Made by a program: the position numbers and the translations under genes | Notes under the pieces: model-generated | What the model was told of the DNA's origin: nothing | The model's database searches: none | What the model saw: only the letters and a program-made list of their open reading frames with translations | Part shown: positions 1 through 11,105 of the stretch, piece by piece | How the letters are laid out: each line of letters opens with the position of its first letter | Position numbering within the stretch: position 1 is the stretch's first letter | NCBI RefSeq assembly: GCF_052857255.1 | Contig: NC_135505.1 | Coordinates: forward strand, 65,388,149 to 65,452,148 | Reading direction: 5' to 3' | Source: Amblyomma americanum | Lineage: Eukaryota; Arthropoda; Arachnida; Ixodida; Ixodidae | DNA length: 64,000 nucleotides

Positions 1-1530
1 AAACAATGCGAAAAACGACATAAGCACTCTCAGAAGTACGACGTCGCTCCCACTGCATACACACACGCACGAAAAAAAAAAAACTAGAAACAAAATTGAC
101 ACGCTGAACCACAGTTGAGCATAACAAACGAAGACTTAAACTTCAGATGCTTGCTCCAAGAACTTCACCGGAGACCATTTCCTGTGACTGACTAAGCGCA
201 TTCCTTCGCTCTTCATAAAGACAGACAGCAGCTCCTACCAATGATGGCACGTTCAAAACACCCCAGTCAATGTAAACCCTTTCCCAGTTCACTCTCATGA
301 ATTTAATTCCACAGTGCACTCATTTCCAGCATACCCTCTGTGCATGAGCTAGCATGCACGATGTCCAAGAAAGGCGTTTAAATATATTCGGTACCTTGAC
401 TGCAGTGTTTCTATAGCTGTTATGACATTGGGTAAACACAGCAGTAGGTAGAGCACCCATAATTATCCAAGTTTGTTTTCGCCTTCGGACGAAACACCTC
501 ACCGCTCGCCTCGCTCACTGCAAACTGAACCAGAGAACTGCGTTGGCTGCGTCCGCCTTTCGCCACCGCTGTTAACCAGGTGGCGCCACTCGCGCGCGCC
601 AAACTGCAGCGCACGGAGCCCATAGAGAATTCACTGCCGCACTGCGCAGTGGGTGTCTGCTTAATACAGATACTACATCAAACGTAATAACTTAGTGGAA
701 GTGCATTCCCTAAGCCGACTTTGTGCGCAATTTTAGCAACGTCAGAAACGAAGCAGTGGCCTCGTAATTTACAATTATAAGTTGCACATGCGCGAAACAT
801 TAGGCCGCCGCTTCAACACGCGGTAAGAGATTCCTACGCTTCCGTACGTCGTTCCCTGTGATCGCGCCTTCCCTGCGTTTTCCGATTTTGGTTTTTCTTC
901 CTTTTCTGCAGATCGTAATGTTTCAAAATGTCGTTTTTGTGCATTTGATTGTTTTGTTGCATAATTTGCATTGAGGGCTATAGCTCTTGCAGACGTCTTT
1001 ACTTAATTGCTCGCAAATTAACTTTTTTCTTTGAATATTACCTTTTTTGATGAAAGGCATAGGAAATAGTCGCGAGCCACAGTTTAACACGATTTAGTTC
1101 TTATTTAGCTTTTTGGGTGAAATTTCCACGCACAACAAAACGATGGAGGATTCTTCGACAACCAAGCGAAATAAATCTACTGAAAAATGGTGTCAGACGC
1201 ATGTTAACCTAGCTTGTTTGCCACAGGTCCCGTATGTAATACTATGAAATAGTGCGAATTAGCTTGCATAATATTTAATTTGTTTGTTTTATGTGTTTGT
1301 TATTTCATGATATCATTTAGCCATCCTGAACAAACACACGGCCCCACAAAACGCGCGAGTGTCTGAAGTCGTTTTGGCGAAGTCCATCTCGAGCTCCACA
1401 TTTTCGCTTCAAAGTTTTCGGTCGCCGGACATGATGCTTCTCCAGCGGCTTTGCAAGAATACTTTGACGCTTCACGTTTTCCACTCCCTTACCTTCAAAA
1501 CTACTTATGACTCATTCTCGGAGAATTCCA
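1..1530. other. Intergenic, no gene recognised
   Basis: The only open frames here are short and not convincing on either strand. The sequence is moderately AT-rich, with a GC-richer patch near 480-630. I see no conserved protein motif, tRNA-like box or transposon terminus. Confidence 0.5.
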
Positions 1531-1539
1531 AACCTCTTC

Positions 1540-1794
1540 CACATGTTTCGGCCCCCCCTCCCCTCTCTCTTTTGAGGTCTCCTATCTCCCCCCAACCTCA
1601 TCTCCCGGACGTGCCCTTTTCAAAGCAGCGCGACACCCCCCCTCCCCCCCCCAAGCATTTTTTTTTACTCATTTCTCCTAGATGTTTCTGTCATGTGAAG
1701 GTGCGCGCTGCGCGGCTCGATGCACCGCCCCCCCCCCCCACCCCTCCCCCCCCCCCCCCCCCCCCCCCCTTCCCCCCCCCCCCCCCCCCCCCCC
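1540..1794. repeat. Pyrimidine-rich stretch ending in a poly-C tract
   Basis: From about 1540 the plus strand is strongly pyrimidine-rich. From 1728 to 1794 it is almost pure cytosine: runs of 12, 24 and 23 C are broken only by A at 1740, T at 1745 and TT at 1770-1771. Several frames stay open across it and encode proline or glycine runs, which is a by-product of composition rather than evidence of a gene. The complementary strand is a long poly-G that could form G-quadruplexes. The exact length is likely to be unreliable in any assembly. Confidence 0.9.
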
Positions 1795-2223
1795 AAGATT
1801 TTCTTTCCTCTTCCTTTCAGCTGGAAACTTTTTTGAGACCACAAACAGCTGTCTAAAGAAAACGACTCCGCTCCTTGCTGCCCCTCCCTCCCATCGCCGT
1901 CGTCTCCCCTGCCATTCGTCACAGCGCGATGCATCGCCACGACACAATTCTTGACCCGGACGAGTCTTGCTTGCCTGGCGCGGCGGCGCCCCAACCGCGC
2001 AACCAACGCTACGAAAGAGCATCGCACACTCGAGCTGGCTCCGTTCGTAGTATGCGCCAAGCGAAAACCCACATCTGAGAGCTCCGACGCGGTTCACTAC
2101 ACTGGCCCTCCAATACCTTACTTGTAAGTACTACAAATATTTTATCTTGAGGTACGTTCGGAAACCAATGTGATTTTGGGAGTAAGTGTTGCTCTCCTTC
2201 ATGCGGCTTTAATTTTTCCGCAG

Positions 2224-3600
2224 GAAAAAGAGAACGAGACAAAGCCCCCGAGGACGACTGTATGTATTTACTCTCATTGCCAAATTTCTGGCTTGACGTT
2301 CGTGCGCATGTGCAGATCTGCCGGAATGGTAAGAATTTCATTTTTCGTCTTTGGTGCAATGAATTCACCAACATTCCCAACTTTGACGAAGAGTGGGTTT
2401 GTATTCTTCTGCACTTTTCATCAAATTCTTTCAGGAATACGTTTGTCATGTGTCAGTTTATGCAGAATAGGATTCGAAACTGTTTTGTGTTCCACTACAG
2501 ACATTCGGTAAGGATATGTGTAACTACTTTTGCGCTCTTTCTCTAATGTTTAAACACATGCATGTGCAATGAAAAATCTGCAATTTAAGGCAAACGCTTT
2601 TGCCAAGTTATCTCTCAATGAAAAAAAGAAATTACTCTTTTTCTGTCAGGCTGGTATTTCGTGTGGTTTTCAAGTCAGTTTACAATCTGTATTACATGCA
2701 TTGGAAGCGACTAAGATAAACTGTTGGATTTAAAAGCAAAGGTGTCCTGAGTTTTTTTCTTCGAGCGGTAATTATTTTGACCCCATTAAAAAAAAACAGC
2801 TTTGTTCAAAAACTGCTCTTTGATGTCCATATGGAGGAGATGCTACAACTGTGCATCTGTAACTGAATAAAAAACGCGTTCTCAATTTAGAGATACATAA
2901 TTATGATAATAAACCAATATTACATTTACCTCCTTGCAATATACATTACTTTGTTGTTTTTTTCACATTGAATATCTTTCTAGAAGTGCGAAACGGCGCA
3001 ATTAACTAAAAATCACCAATTTGGGGACAAGGCAAATTAAATTTCACTTTGTGCGAAAAATGCGGTGCTTGTTGTTACAAATTATCCTCTAAAATATGTG
3101 TCGAGTGTTTCCACGCGGACTGTGCCTCACAAAATTCAGTGTTATTTAATCATCTCTGTTTTTTCCTCTGACGGCCATATTTGCGTTCATCATGACATCA
3201 CGCCTCTCTTTGCAGGCTCGGCGCAATTGTGAGGTCATCGTGCAAGAGCTGGATAAGGAATTTGAATGCAGTGGAAAAGTCCTTTTGCAAGAGGAGTGCA
3301 ACGATTACTTCAGATATGACTGATCAGTTTACAGGAGGACAGCTTCGTTAAGCGTTTTATGGATCTCTTAGCCGTGCTACAGCAGATTGCCGAGCCGTGC
3401 TGTCTAACCTGAATCACCGGCACGCAGCAAACATGAAAAAAATGTACCCCACCCCAAGTTCTGCCCAGCACCTCAAAACAAGTTCTGCCCAGAGCCCCAC
3501 CTCAAGCCCGCACCCCACTCCAGGTCCTGACCCCTGCCCGAGCCCTGCCTATAGGCACAACCACTTCAAGCGCCTCACAGCTGCTTTGAATAAAGATCTT
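2224..3600 (+). other. Candidate spliced gene, frame uncertain, with poly(A) signal
   Basis: Three blocks have good splice borders: 2224-2328 (TTTTTCCGCAG before, GTAAGA after), 2435-2507 (CTTTCAG before, GTAAGG after) and an acceptor at 3214-3215 followed by an open frame to a stop near 3349. A canonical AATAAA lies at 3589-3594, next to a Pro/Ser-coding repeat (CAAGTTCTGCCCAG twice, about 3453-3495). The phases of the first two blocks are compatible, but more than one frame stays open and no known domain emerges. A Cys-rich segment at about 3044-3130 has CxxC..CC..CxxC.H..C spacing, like a fragment of a PHD or RING finger, but it is not clearly joined to the rest. It may be the end of an unrecognised gene or chance. 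Confidence 0.25.
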
Positions 3601-3892
3601 TTTTTAATACGTTTTTGGTTGCTCTTTTCTTGCTTACCTCCTGCGGTCTGGTAGGCGGAATAGTACCACGTTTGCGAAAAGTAACCAGTGTGCAAGGTTT
3701 GCATCTCCGTTGTATACGCCTTTTCACTGTTTACAAACACGCGCCTCTGGCGCTCATTGGCTGCTCCCACTAAACCTTCCGGCGAAGAACTTCCGACAGT
3801 GTTTTTCAGGCGGCGCGATACGGAGACCCCGACTATCCGTGCGTGTTTTGAGCCTGTGCTTACGTTCATTGTGCGTCGCTTGTACAAAAATA

Positions 3893-6566
3893 ATGTCAAG
3901 TGATTATTTTAAGAAGCTGGACACCGAGGCGCAAGTGCGGTACCGCGCGAAACTTTCGTTCAGAGGTGAGGAGCTGCCTGACGCTCTCGACGACGACGTT
4001 GTCCGGTTCGCCTTTACATCGGGCCCACGAAATCTGCCGCCTGTGACAGTAGCAGATATTTATTTGTATCTTGTGGAAGGCGTGTGTTTTTACACGAACG
4101 AACAGTTTAAGTCTTACAAACTTGAAGATGCGTACAACGCATTCATATGCGGGATGGTGAAGCAAGTGAAATCTTTCAAGGCGGGAGCGCACGGAGACGG
4201 CGTTGTTGTTATGGCGGCGACTGTGGAAGCCAGCCAAACGCTTTCGAAGTCTTACAAGGCGTGGTGCATCGTGAAGGAGGATGGAACCATCGAAAGTGCG
4301 CATTGCACTTGCATGGCCGGGTAAGTAGGCGAATCATAATGAGAGCTACAATGCCATGAGCCTTTACCTTGCCTTATTTTTCATTTTTATGAATCAAACC
4401 ACAAAGAATGGAGACTTTCCCGTTTTCGAAAATTCTGTACTAGTTGCGTTACAGCGCAGAAAAGCGCTACTGTTCGCCTAACTATGCGCGTGTAATGAAA
4501 TGTTTGCCATACTGCCGTAATTCGTCATTGTAAACTTTGTTTCCTGTGCTAACAGCCGCCCGAGCGCGGCTTTATCGCTTTGCTCGCCGCATGCAGATTT
4601 GTCCAGAATTATCTCGTTTTGTTTGTGACACGCTGCCGCATCTGTGCTGTTCTAGATTGTACTTGTCATTTGTAACATGTTATCTGTAACTTTCCATACT
4701 GTCTATTTCGAGGATCGCCGAGAGCGCTTGTGATCACCGACGCATATTATTCATTCGTGGGGCGCAACTCAGCCCAATAATCCGTTTGTTCAGGCAGCTG
4801 TTATTGGTCTCCATGCAAGTCTGCTTTATTAAAGCCACTACTTTGCGACAATATTCATGTCATAGTTAGCCAGATCATTTGTCGATGCTTGACTGCATGA
4901 TGTTGCATTCATCCTAATCGAGTTGCCTTGTGGATGACAAAAGTCGTCAAATCTCACCCTCCAGCATTCTTTTGTACAAGGCATTTAAACTTTTTCAAGG
5001 GCCACAGTTCTCACCAATAATTACAGTTGTGAACTTTTTATTTCTCATGTTTCCTACTTATTTTTCAGCCTTGGGGAATGCTGCACACACGTGGCTGCAC
5101 TCTTGTTTAGAGTTGAGGCAACTGCGCAGTATGGCCTGAATGACCCGTCCCCAACTGATGTTGCATGTAAATGGATTGAGGCATCAAAGGGAAGCACAGT
5201 AAGTCTTTGTTTTCATTCTGCCATGAACAGAGTTGTGAGCAAAATTGTAATTGACACTGAACTTTCCACAGGCAGCACCAGTCTCGGAGATTGAATTTCT
5301 TAAGCCCAAAATAGGCCGTGCCCCACCCCAAGTCAGCGAGGCACCAGACTACTCAGTACCAGTGCTCACGGATGAGCAAGTGTCAAGGTTTCTTCATCAA
5401 GTGAATAAGGACTTCTCATTAAATAAATTTTGATACATACGTAGAGAAAGGACACACTCAAAAAATGCTCACTGTTTGTGCAACTGTAAAGAACCAGATC
5501 CACTGACATTGCAAATAGGGCACTAATTCCAATACTGTTTTTTCAGGAAATTGCACCAAACACTTTGATCCTGACTTCAATCTCTGACAGCGAGGACACA
5601 GATTCTGCCCCTGAGACAGCTGCCCTGGAACCTGTACGAGTGGGCAGATGCAAGCAACTCTCTGCGAAACCGCCCCTTGCTGAAATATACCAAGACCTCG
5701 ACATAGACGAGGGAAAAAAAGTGGAACTGACAGCTGCATGCTGTAGTGAAATTGAGGAAGCTACTCGAGGCCAAGCAAGGTCACCAAGATGGTTACAAGA
5801 ACGTCGAGGGAGGATCACTGCCTCTGTAATGCACCGTGTCGCAGCATGCAGCACAGGTGCAGCAGGCCTTGTTGCGGAGATTATGGGATACGTGAAGACG
5901 CCTCAAGTTTCCAACCTGCGGTGGGGCTCCGAAACAGAGAAGAAAGCTGTGCAGGCATTTGTAGAAACGGAGTCCCAAAAACATGTGGACTTCAGTCTTC
6001 GAGACTGTGGTCTTTTTATTGCAAGGAGCATGCCTTTTATTGGAGCATCTCCAGATGCACTAGTGTCTTGTTCATGCTGTCCAAAATCAGTACTAGAAGT
6101 GAAATGCCCTGCAACTATGAAAGATGCTTCACTGACGAAGGGCTTAACTAAACTGGCATATCTGAATGAAGACTTGCAGCTCAAGCATAACCATGCCTAT
6201 TACACACAAATTTAGGCTCAAATGGCTCTAACTGGTCTGTGTCAGGCATATTTTGTGGTATTTACAGGTTCCTCTCTAACAAAAGAAATCATAAGCTTTG
6301 ACGAGACATTTTGGGCAGCTACTAAACTCAAGGCAGCAAACTTTTTTTTCACCTACATATTCCCGGAACTACAGTCAATGCACATCTTCAGTCAAATCGA
6401 ACGTGCAAAGAAGACATGTCACTGCCGAGGCACCAAGTTGGGCCACATTGTGGAATGCTCACTCTGTGAGGCAACGTTTCACCTCAAGTGTGTAAAACTT
6501 AGACGCACACCTCGACAATGGATTTGCACTGCATGTCAACATAATGGGCAGACTGCTGATGAGTAA
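3893..6566 (+). pseudogene. SWIM zinc finger + YqaJ-like nuclease + PHD finger protein, one in-frame stop
   Basis: Exons 3893-4320, 5069-5198, 5272-5400 and 5547-6566 join in phase through GT..AG introns (GTAAGT, GTAAGT, GTGAAT donors). The start is the ATG at 3893. The predicted chain has 568 codons. A SWIM zinc finger is split over the first junction: CTC at residues 138-140, then CCTH at 147-150. Exon 4 holds a PDDEXK nuclease core of the YqaJ/lambda-exonuclease type: RGRITAS near 315, WGSETEKKAV near 360, GASPDALV near 396 and VLEVKCP near 413, giving the acidic D, ExK set. A PHD-like Cys/His finger follows at about 519-563. TAG at 6213-6215 (CAG to TAG would explain it) interrupts the nuclease after YYTQI, and the same frame resumes at once. 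The family is known from phage-type recombination nucleases; the cellular role here is unknown. It may be a recent pseudogene, a polymorphism or a sequencing error. Confidence 0.8.
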
Positions 6567-6880
6567 GGACAAGGCCAGAGGAGCTAGTGCTGCTGCTTTT
6601 CACATTCCCTCTTTGAAGTGTACAGGGTCTGTTCGCTTTACTGAAGTCGTGTCCTCCACAACAGCTGAAAGCGTTGCCATTCAGGCAGCTCTCAAGAAGC
6701 TAGGGTCTTGTACGGCTCAACCTGTTGTTATCCTGTCGGATGAATAAAAATCTGCCCTTCAAAGGTTAGAGTGTGGGTTCCCTACTGAGGCTTTGTGTCT
6801 TAGCGGTCTAAGTTTGTTGCATAATCTGAGCAGCAGAGGCTTCTCTATACGCTTCCAATGTTCAATGGGTGGCCTCGCAT
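6544..6880 (+). pseudogene. RNase H-domain relic of an I-group non-LTR retrotransposon
   Basis: A frame overlapping the last codons of the PHD exon reads STTAESVAIQAALKKL, then VILSDE, a TAA stop, and KSALQRL. This matches the RNase H domain of I-group non-LTR ORF2 proteins, where E of the helix and D of the 'TDS.AAL' strand are catalytic. The open frame itself ends with the TAA at about 6745, and similarity fades by about 6880. No RT is present upstream, so this is a short decayed 3' piece abutting the 3' end of the SWIM/YqaJ/PHD gene, perhaps inside its 3' UTR. Confidence 0.55.
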
Positions 6881-7426
6881 ACAGGTCGCGCTCGCGCTAG
6901 ATTATGTAATTTAGTTACTGTAGGTGCCGCTACGGTGGAGCAATTGTAGGCAGAAACCTCAAGGCTAACCCTGTAGCTTACAGCATCTCAACTTAAGCAC
7001 AAGCTTTTTTTTTTGCTGAACACTCCAAGTGTTATATTTTATCACATTCGAAAGGCAGATAAACACTGCTTGTTTGACAAAATATGTTCACTTCAAGGAC
7101 TAATGTCGGATGCATTTGTCGGATGTGCAAACTCAAATATAATAGATTTTAAATACAGTACGCCTTCACGTCCCAAGCAGGGAACATATAAAAAAAACTG
7201 ATACAGAAGCAAACAGCAAGTAAAAATTTGAACACCTGCTCTGAGGACAGAATAACTATAAAAGCAGAAAACAAAAAGCCCAATTCTCAACATGTGAGAA
7301 CAAGCAACAGGAAATACTTAAAAACTGAGTCAAACAATATGCAGTAATTGACTGCAGAGAGTGCAAGAAAATAGAATAAACAAATGTGAAAAGATCAATG
7401 AGGGCAACATCAACAACATGAATTAT

Positions 7427-7650
7427 TGTGTACACACAGTGCAGACACATTGGATGTAGTAGAAAAGATAAATACATGCAATGAAAAGCATGGTCACACA
7501 CACATGAGCACTTGCTGTTCTATCACAGTGTGTGTACACGTAGTGCAGACACACTGGAAGTAGTCGAAAACATAAGTACACACTATGAAACTATATGCAA
7601 TGATTGTCAGTATGGTCACACACACATGAGCATTTGCTGTTCCATCACAG
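7427..7650. repeat. Direct tandem duplication, units of 104 and 120 bp
   Basis: Unit 7427-7530 is repeated as 7531-7650. Both begin TGTGTACAC, share GTGCAGACACA and TGGTCACACACACATGAGCA, and end near CATCACAG. The second copy has a short extra segment in the middle. It lies just beyond the 3' end of the minus-strand THAP transposase. The rest of 6900-7700 is AT-rich with no recognised gene. Confidence 0.8.
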
Positions 7651-9309
7651 CATGTCTGTATTCATGTTTCCTCACAGCACCGCACTTTCGTGGAAGAGAG
7701 TTATGAAGCACTTCTGCGCTGAGAATTCTTAATGATAGGGGTTTGCAGATTAACTAAAGCAGAGCACACCACCACCACTTTATCTATGGTTGTGAGGTTC
7801 TTGTCGCCAGTCCTCTTCACGAAATTCAAAGGCAGCACAGTCTGGAAAATTCTGAAAACTTTCAATCTTTGTATGGCCCTTTCAACATGGATGCGCACGC
7901 TAGAGACTTTCCTAGACGTTGTGACCTCAGCACCAGGTAGCTGGGCACGATTCTTAGTCAGTGATGGCATGAGAAGTGTTGCACCTCGTGCAGCAAACAT
8001 CTCACCGCATCTAAATCCTCGGTTCACAAGAAAAACATCCCCTTCCTTGACCTTGTCTAGGAGACCACTGCGTAGAGTAATCTCCTTGTCAGGCGTCCTG
8101 CCTCCCCATGCTTTTGATACGAAAGTTATTGCTCCTGAAGGTGATATTACAACTAGTGTTTTTACTGTATTATGGTGTTTGTAATGAGAATATGTCTGGC
8201 TCCTTGCTGTCAATAATATCGGCCTTTGTATGAATACTTCAGTACAATCAATGATGCCAGTTACACCATCAAAAAAGGGTCCTGAAACGCCGCTGGCCGA
8301 TTAGCTTGAAGTGTCTGTCGGGAAGGCCAGATTATCAACTTTGTCATGTTTGCAGCAAGAACATCAAGCCATGCATGAAAAATTGAACTGACAGTGGCAT
8401 TTGAGATGCCAAATCTGCATGACAAATCTTGGGTAAGGAGACCCAAACGAAGTCTCATGAGTACCATGATGAGCTGTGTTTCTGCATCAAGCCATGTGGC
8501 ACATGACGGCTTCCATGCTGACAGCACAAACTGCAGGAAAGCAGTGAACATGGCTGTAGATACAAACCCTGTGTAAAACTTTACTGTTTTGGCTGACTGC
8601 ATTACCACTTCTTTGGTTATAATAGCATGGTTTGTATGCTTGTTTTCAAGTTCACCAGCCTTTTGCTTAGCTGCTGAACACTCTTCCTCCAGAGAGGCCA
8701 AACGCTGCTTAAGCCTGCCATTCTCTTCAATAAGATGGGATATATTCTGCATGCTGAGATCAGTTTCTGTTTCCATGTGGCAATTCTCTACCACGAAACA
8801 GTTGCAGTCGCAGATAGTGCAGTATCATCCGCGTCTTGTCCTGCGCCAGTCGTGTTGAGCCCACAGTCAAGCACACTTGGCCCAGGATTACATGCAGCAG
8901 GTCTGGATGCTTCCTTCAATCCATCCTTTCGAGCAGCGCATTGGAACCTAGAAATTTTCTGGGCCACATTTCCCGAGGCACGATAAGGAAATATGGAGGG
9001 GACATAGTCGGGATGTGTGGGGTCAGATGATGGTTTACCTAAAGAAAGAAAAGAATGTTTGAAAATTAGTAGCCACATGTGCACTCTCAAATGCAAAAAA
9101 AAAACAAAAAAACTGGCTGAAATGCACCAAAGCAATATTGCCCAGGACTTCTCTAGGAAAAGGAAGAAACACTAAGGGTTCCTTGGTATGATTACATACT
9201 TTACGTTCTGCATTTGTAAGTAAGAAACTGCACAAAAATATTGAATCAAGCAAGTTGGAAGCATTTCACTCTTTTTACCAGCACTTGCAGGCGATCGAAT
9301 TAATTTCTC

Positions 9310-9475
9310 CAGCCGCTGAGAATAGTAGAACAAAAAGTGCATCGAATGATACTCCAGCGTTTTTGGATTTCGTCCCTGTAGAAAAGTTGATGCAGCGAAC
9401 GGGATCGAACACACGACCAGAAGGTTAGCAACAGACGCCTGAGCAATCGCGCCAGATATGCGCATAAAAGAACAC
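9310..9475 (-). mobile_element. tRNA-derived SINE, Ruka-like, minus strand
   Basis: Read on the minus strand, a degenerate A box (TGGCGCGATTGCTCAGG) precedes a B box (GTGTTCGATCC) at about 9400. The body GGGACGAAATCCAAAAACGC follows, and it resembles the tick SINE body. It lies in the intron of the THAP transposase. Confidence 0.65.
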
Positions 9476-9544
9476 CAACCGAGTTAGGCATTACAACAAT
9501 AAGATGCTTGGGCCCGCATCGCAGCAAAAACTGCCGCTCATAAA

Positions 9545-9775
9545 CTAAGCATCAACTAAGCGCTCGATTACTAAGCCGGGATACCTGGGTTCGATCCCGG
9601 CCATAGCGGCAGAGTTTTGATTGACGCGACACGCGTCTAGAAAGCGACCGTGTGCTGTGCAAATTCAGTACACATTCAAAACCCTCAGGTGGTCTAAATT
9701 ATTCTGGAGCACTCAACTACGCCGTTTATCATAAGCTGAGTTACTTCGGGACTTTATATGCCCGTAAATCACACA
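9545..9775 (+). mobile_element. tRNA-derived SINE, Ruka-like, plus strand
   Basis: A clear B box (GGGTTCGATCCCGG) sits at about 9587-9600. The downstream body has TAAATTATTCTGGAGC, ACTACGCCGTTTATCATA and GAGTTACTTCGGGACTTTA, which align with the body of the SINE at 23234-23478. The A-box end is degenerate. It is divergently oriented to the neighbouring minus-strand SINE. Confidence 0.7.
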
Positions 9776-10624
9776 CACTCGCATTGCTGCATGATCGAAA
9801 CTGCACTGCAAGCGTCACAAGCTGGCTAATTGCCCTGGAAATGGCTAAGCGACGCCTTGCACGCACAACTAACCGCAAAACAGTGTTTCCTTACTTCACG
9901 GTGCAATTTTTACTGCTAGAGATGCAGCCGCTGATTAGGCGAATGCGGTCGCGACGATTGCCAACCCGCAACGTTCAATCCAGTCAACGTTCAATCTCAA
10001 AGCGCACATAAGACGTGCAGGAATTAGCTGCGGCACAAGCAGACATCATAAATCTGTTCTCACCTTGAACGAAATGAGCAGAACAAACATGGGAGCTTTT
10101 CGTAGGCATCCATCGGTCCCGCCGAACTGCTGCTATCCAAGCGTTTCTACGCTCGGCGTCTGCCGGAAACCTGAAAGTGCGCACCTGCGACAGGAGGTTG
10201 GTTCCAGGTCGCAAGCTGCAACCTGGCACACAACAGCACGGTCCACGTCGTGATGGGGTCACGGAAGATGTTTTTCCACCCGAAAACATAATGCAACAGG
10301 GCGACCGCGCCGTACTTTGGCCGTGCTACAAACACAAAAGAAAAACTCGCCTCGACCCTGCGGCTCGCTCGCTCGCTTCGCGGGGAGACCGGAAGTTTCC
10401 TGGGTGTCCATCCGGTTTGCGGCGCTGTGGCTCCCCGTGGCGGCTATGAGCCCGTGAAAAGGCGTATAGGGCAGCCATTCCCTAAAGACGAGTGTTCGAT
10501 TTTGAGGACATCCTAGGATTCTTACCCTAAACATATTTGTCACTCCAAGCAAGAAGCCAGCCATGCAGCCTAGTCACTTTCGACGACTAAATTGAAAATA
10601 CTGGTCAGTAACCAGCAGCCGGGT

Positions 10625-11100
10625 TTGCATGTGAAGGTGTTCGAAAGCTAGATACCATTTCTCGAAAACTGGATGCAATGGTTCGAAAGCTGGATACCAT
10701 TATTCGAAAGCAGGGTACTGATGTTTGAAAGTTGGATGCCAGTCCGAGACCTTTACTGGCCCATGTTGCAGAAAGGTGGATATCATTGTTCGAAAGCCGG
10801 ATACCAATAATCGACGGCTGAATACCGATGTTAGAAGGCTGGATGCAAATGTTCGAAACCTGGATGCCGATGTTCGAAAGCTGGATGCCAATCTGAGACA
10901 TTTACTGGCCCATGTCGCAGAACGAACGCCAGGCCTATGTTGGCCCCTTGATCGGCCGTACGTTGGCCCTAAATTGGCATGAAAATAGGGCCAATGTGTC
11001 AAAATGATAGCGCTCAGCGTAAATGCCAGTGTAGGACCGATGTTTGTGCCAATTTATGCCAATGATAGTCCAACGTTCGACCAATGCTGTTGTGCTGCCT
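10625..11100. repeat. 21-bp minisatellite with an embedded longer repeat
   Basis: From about 10630 to 10890 the sequence is built from degenerate 21-mers of the form GATGTTCGAAAGCTGGATGCC. A different segment containing TTTACTGGCCCATGT occurs twice (about 10754 and 10900), giving a higher-order pattern. From 10925 to 11100 a second degenerate series with 'GCCAATG/TTGGCC' words follows. The open frames here (reading GIQLSN-like heptads on the minus strand) arise because 21 is divisible by 3. The array abuts the 3' end of the next non-LTR element. Confidence 0.85.
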
Positions 11101-11105
11101 GGGTA

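Larger units (their letters stand above)
7701..10289 (-). pseudogene. THAP-domain DDE transposase (DDE_Tnp_4 type), broken
   Basis: Exon 1 (10289-10064) begins at ATG and encodes a THAP zinc finger: CCVPGC near residues 19-24 and CSAH near 70, with its conserved Trp. The donor GTGAGA (10063-10058) joins in phase to exon 2 at 9038, where DYVPSIFPY supplies the end of the THAP fold. A coiled-coil stretch and a HTH follow (8794-8261), then a DDE nuclease core with IIDCTEVFIQRP, GGRTPDKEIT and VERAIQRLK. Two frame breaks are visible: one between about 8795 and 8825, and one at the A6 run 8271-8276, where a seventh base would restore PFFDGV. The residue normally Asp in the 'ADRGF' motif is Asn (VNRGF), which should abolish catalysis. 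The intron holds two SINEs. Family placement rests on motif reading. Confidence 0.75.

Noticed and set aside
1359..2097. Several overlapping ORFs rich in Pro or Gly on both strands
   Set aside because: They exist because the poly-C tract has no stop codons; no domain, start context or splice support.
9585..9602. B-box tRNA-like motifs (also near 9400 and 23290) as tRNA genes
   Set aside because: No cloverleaf or anticodon arm can be drawn; the shared downstream body identifies SINEs.
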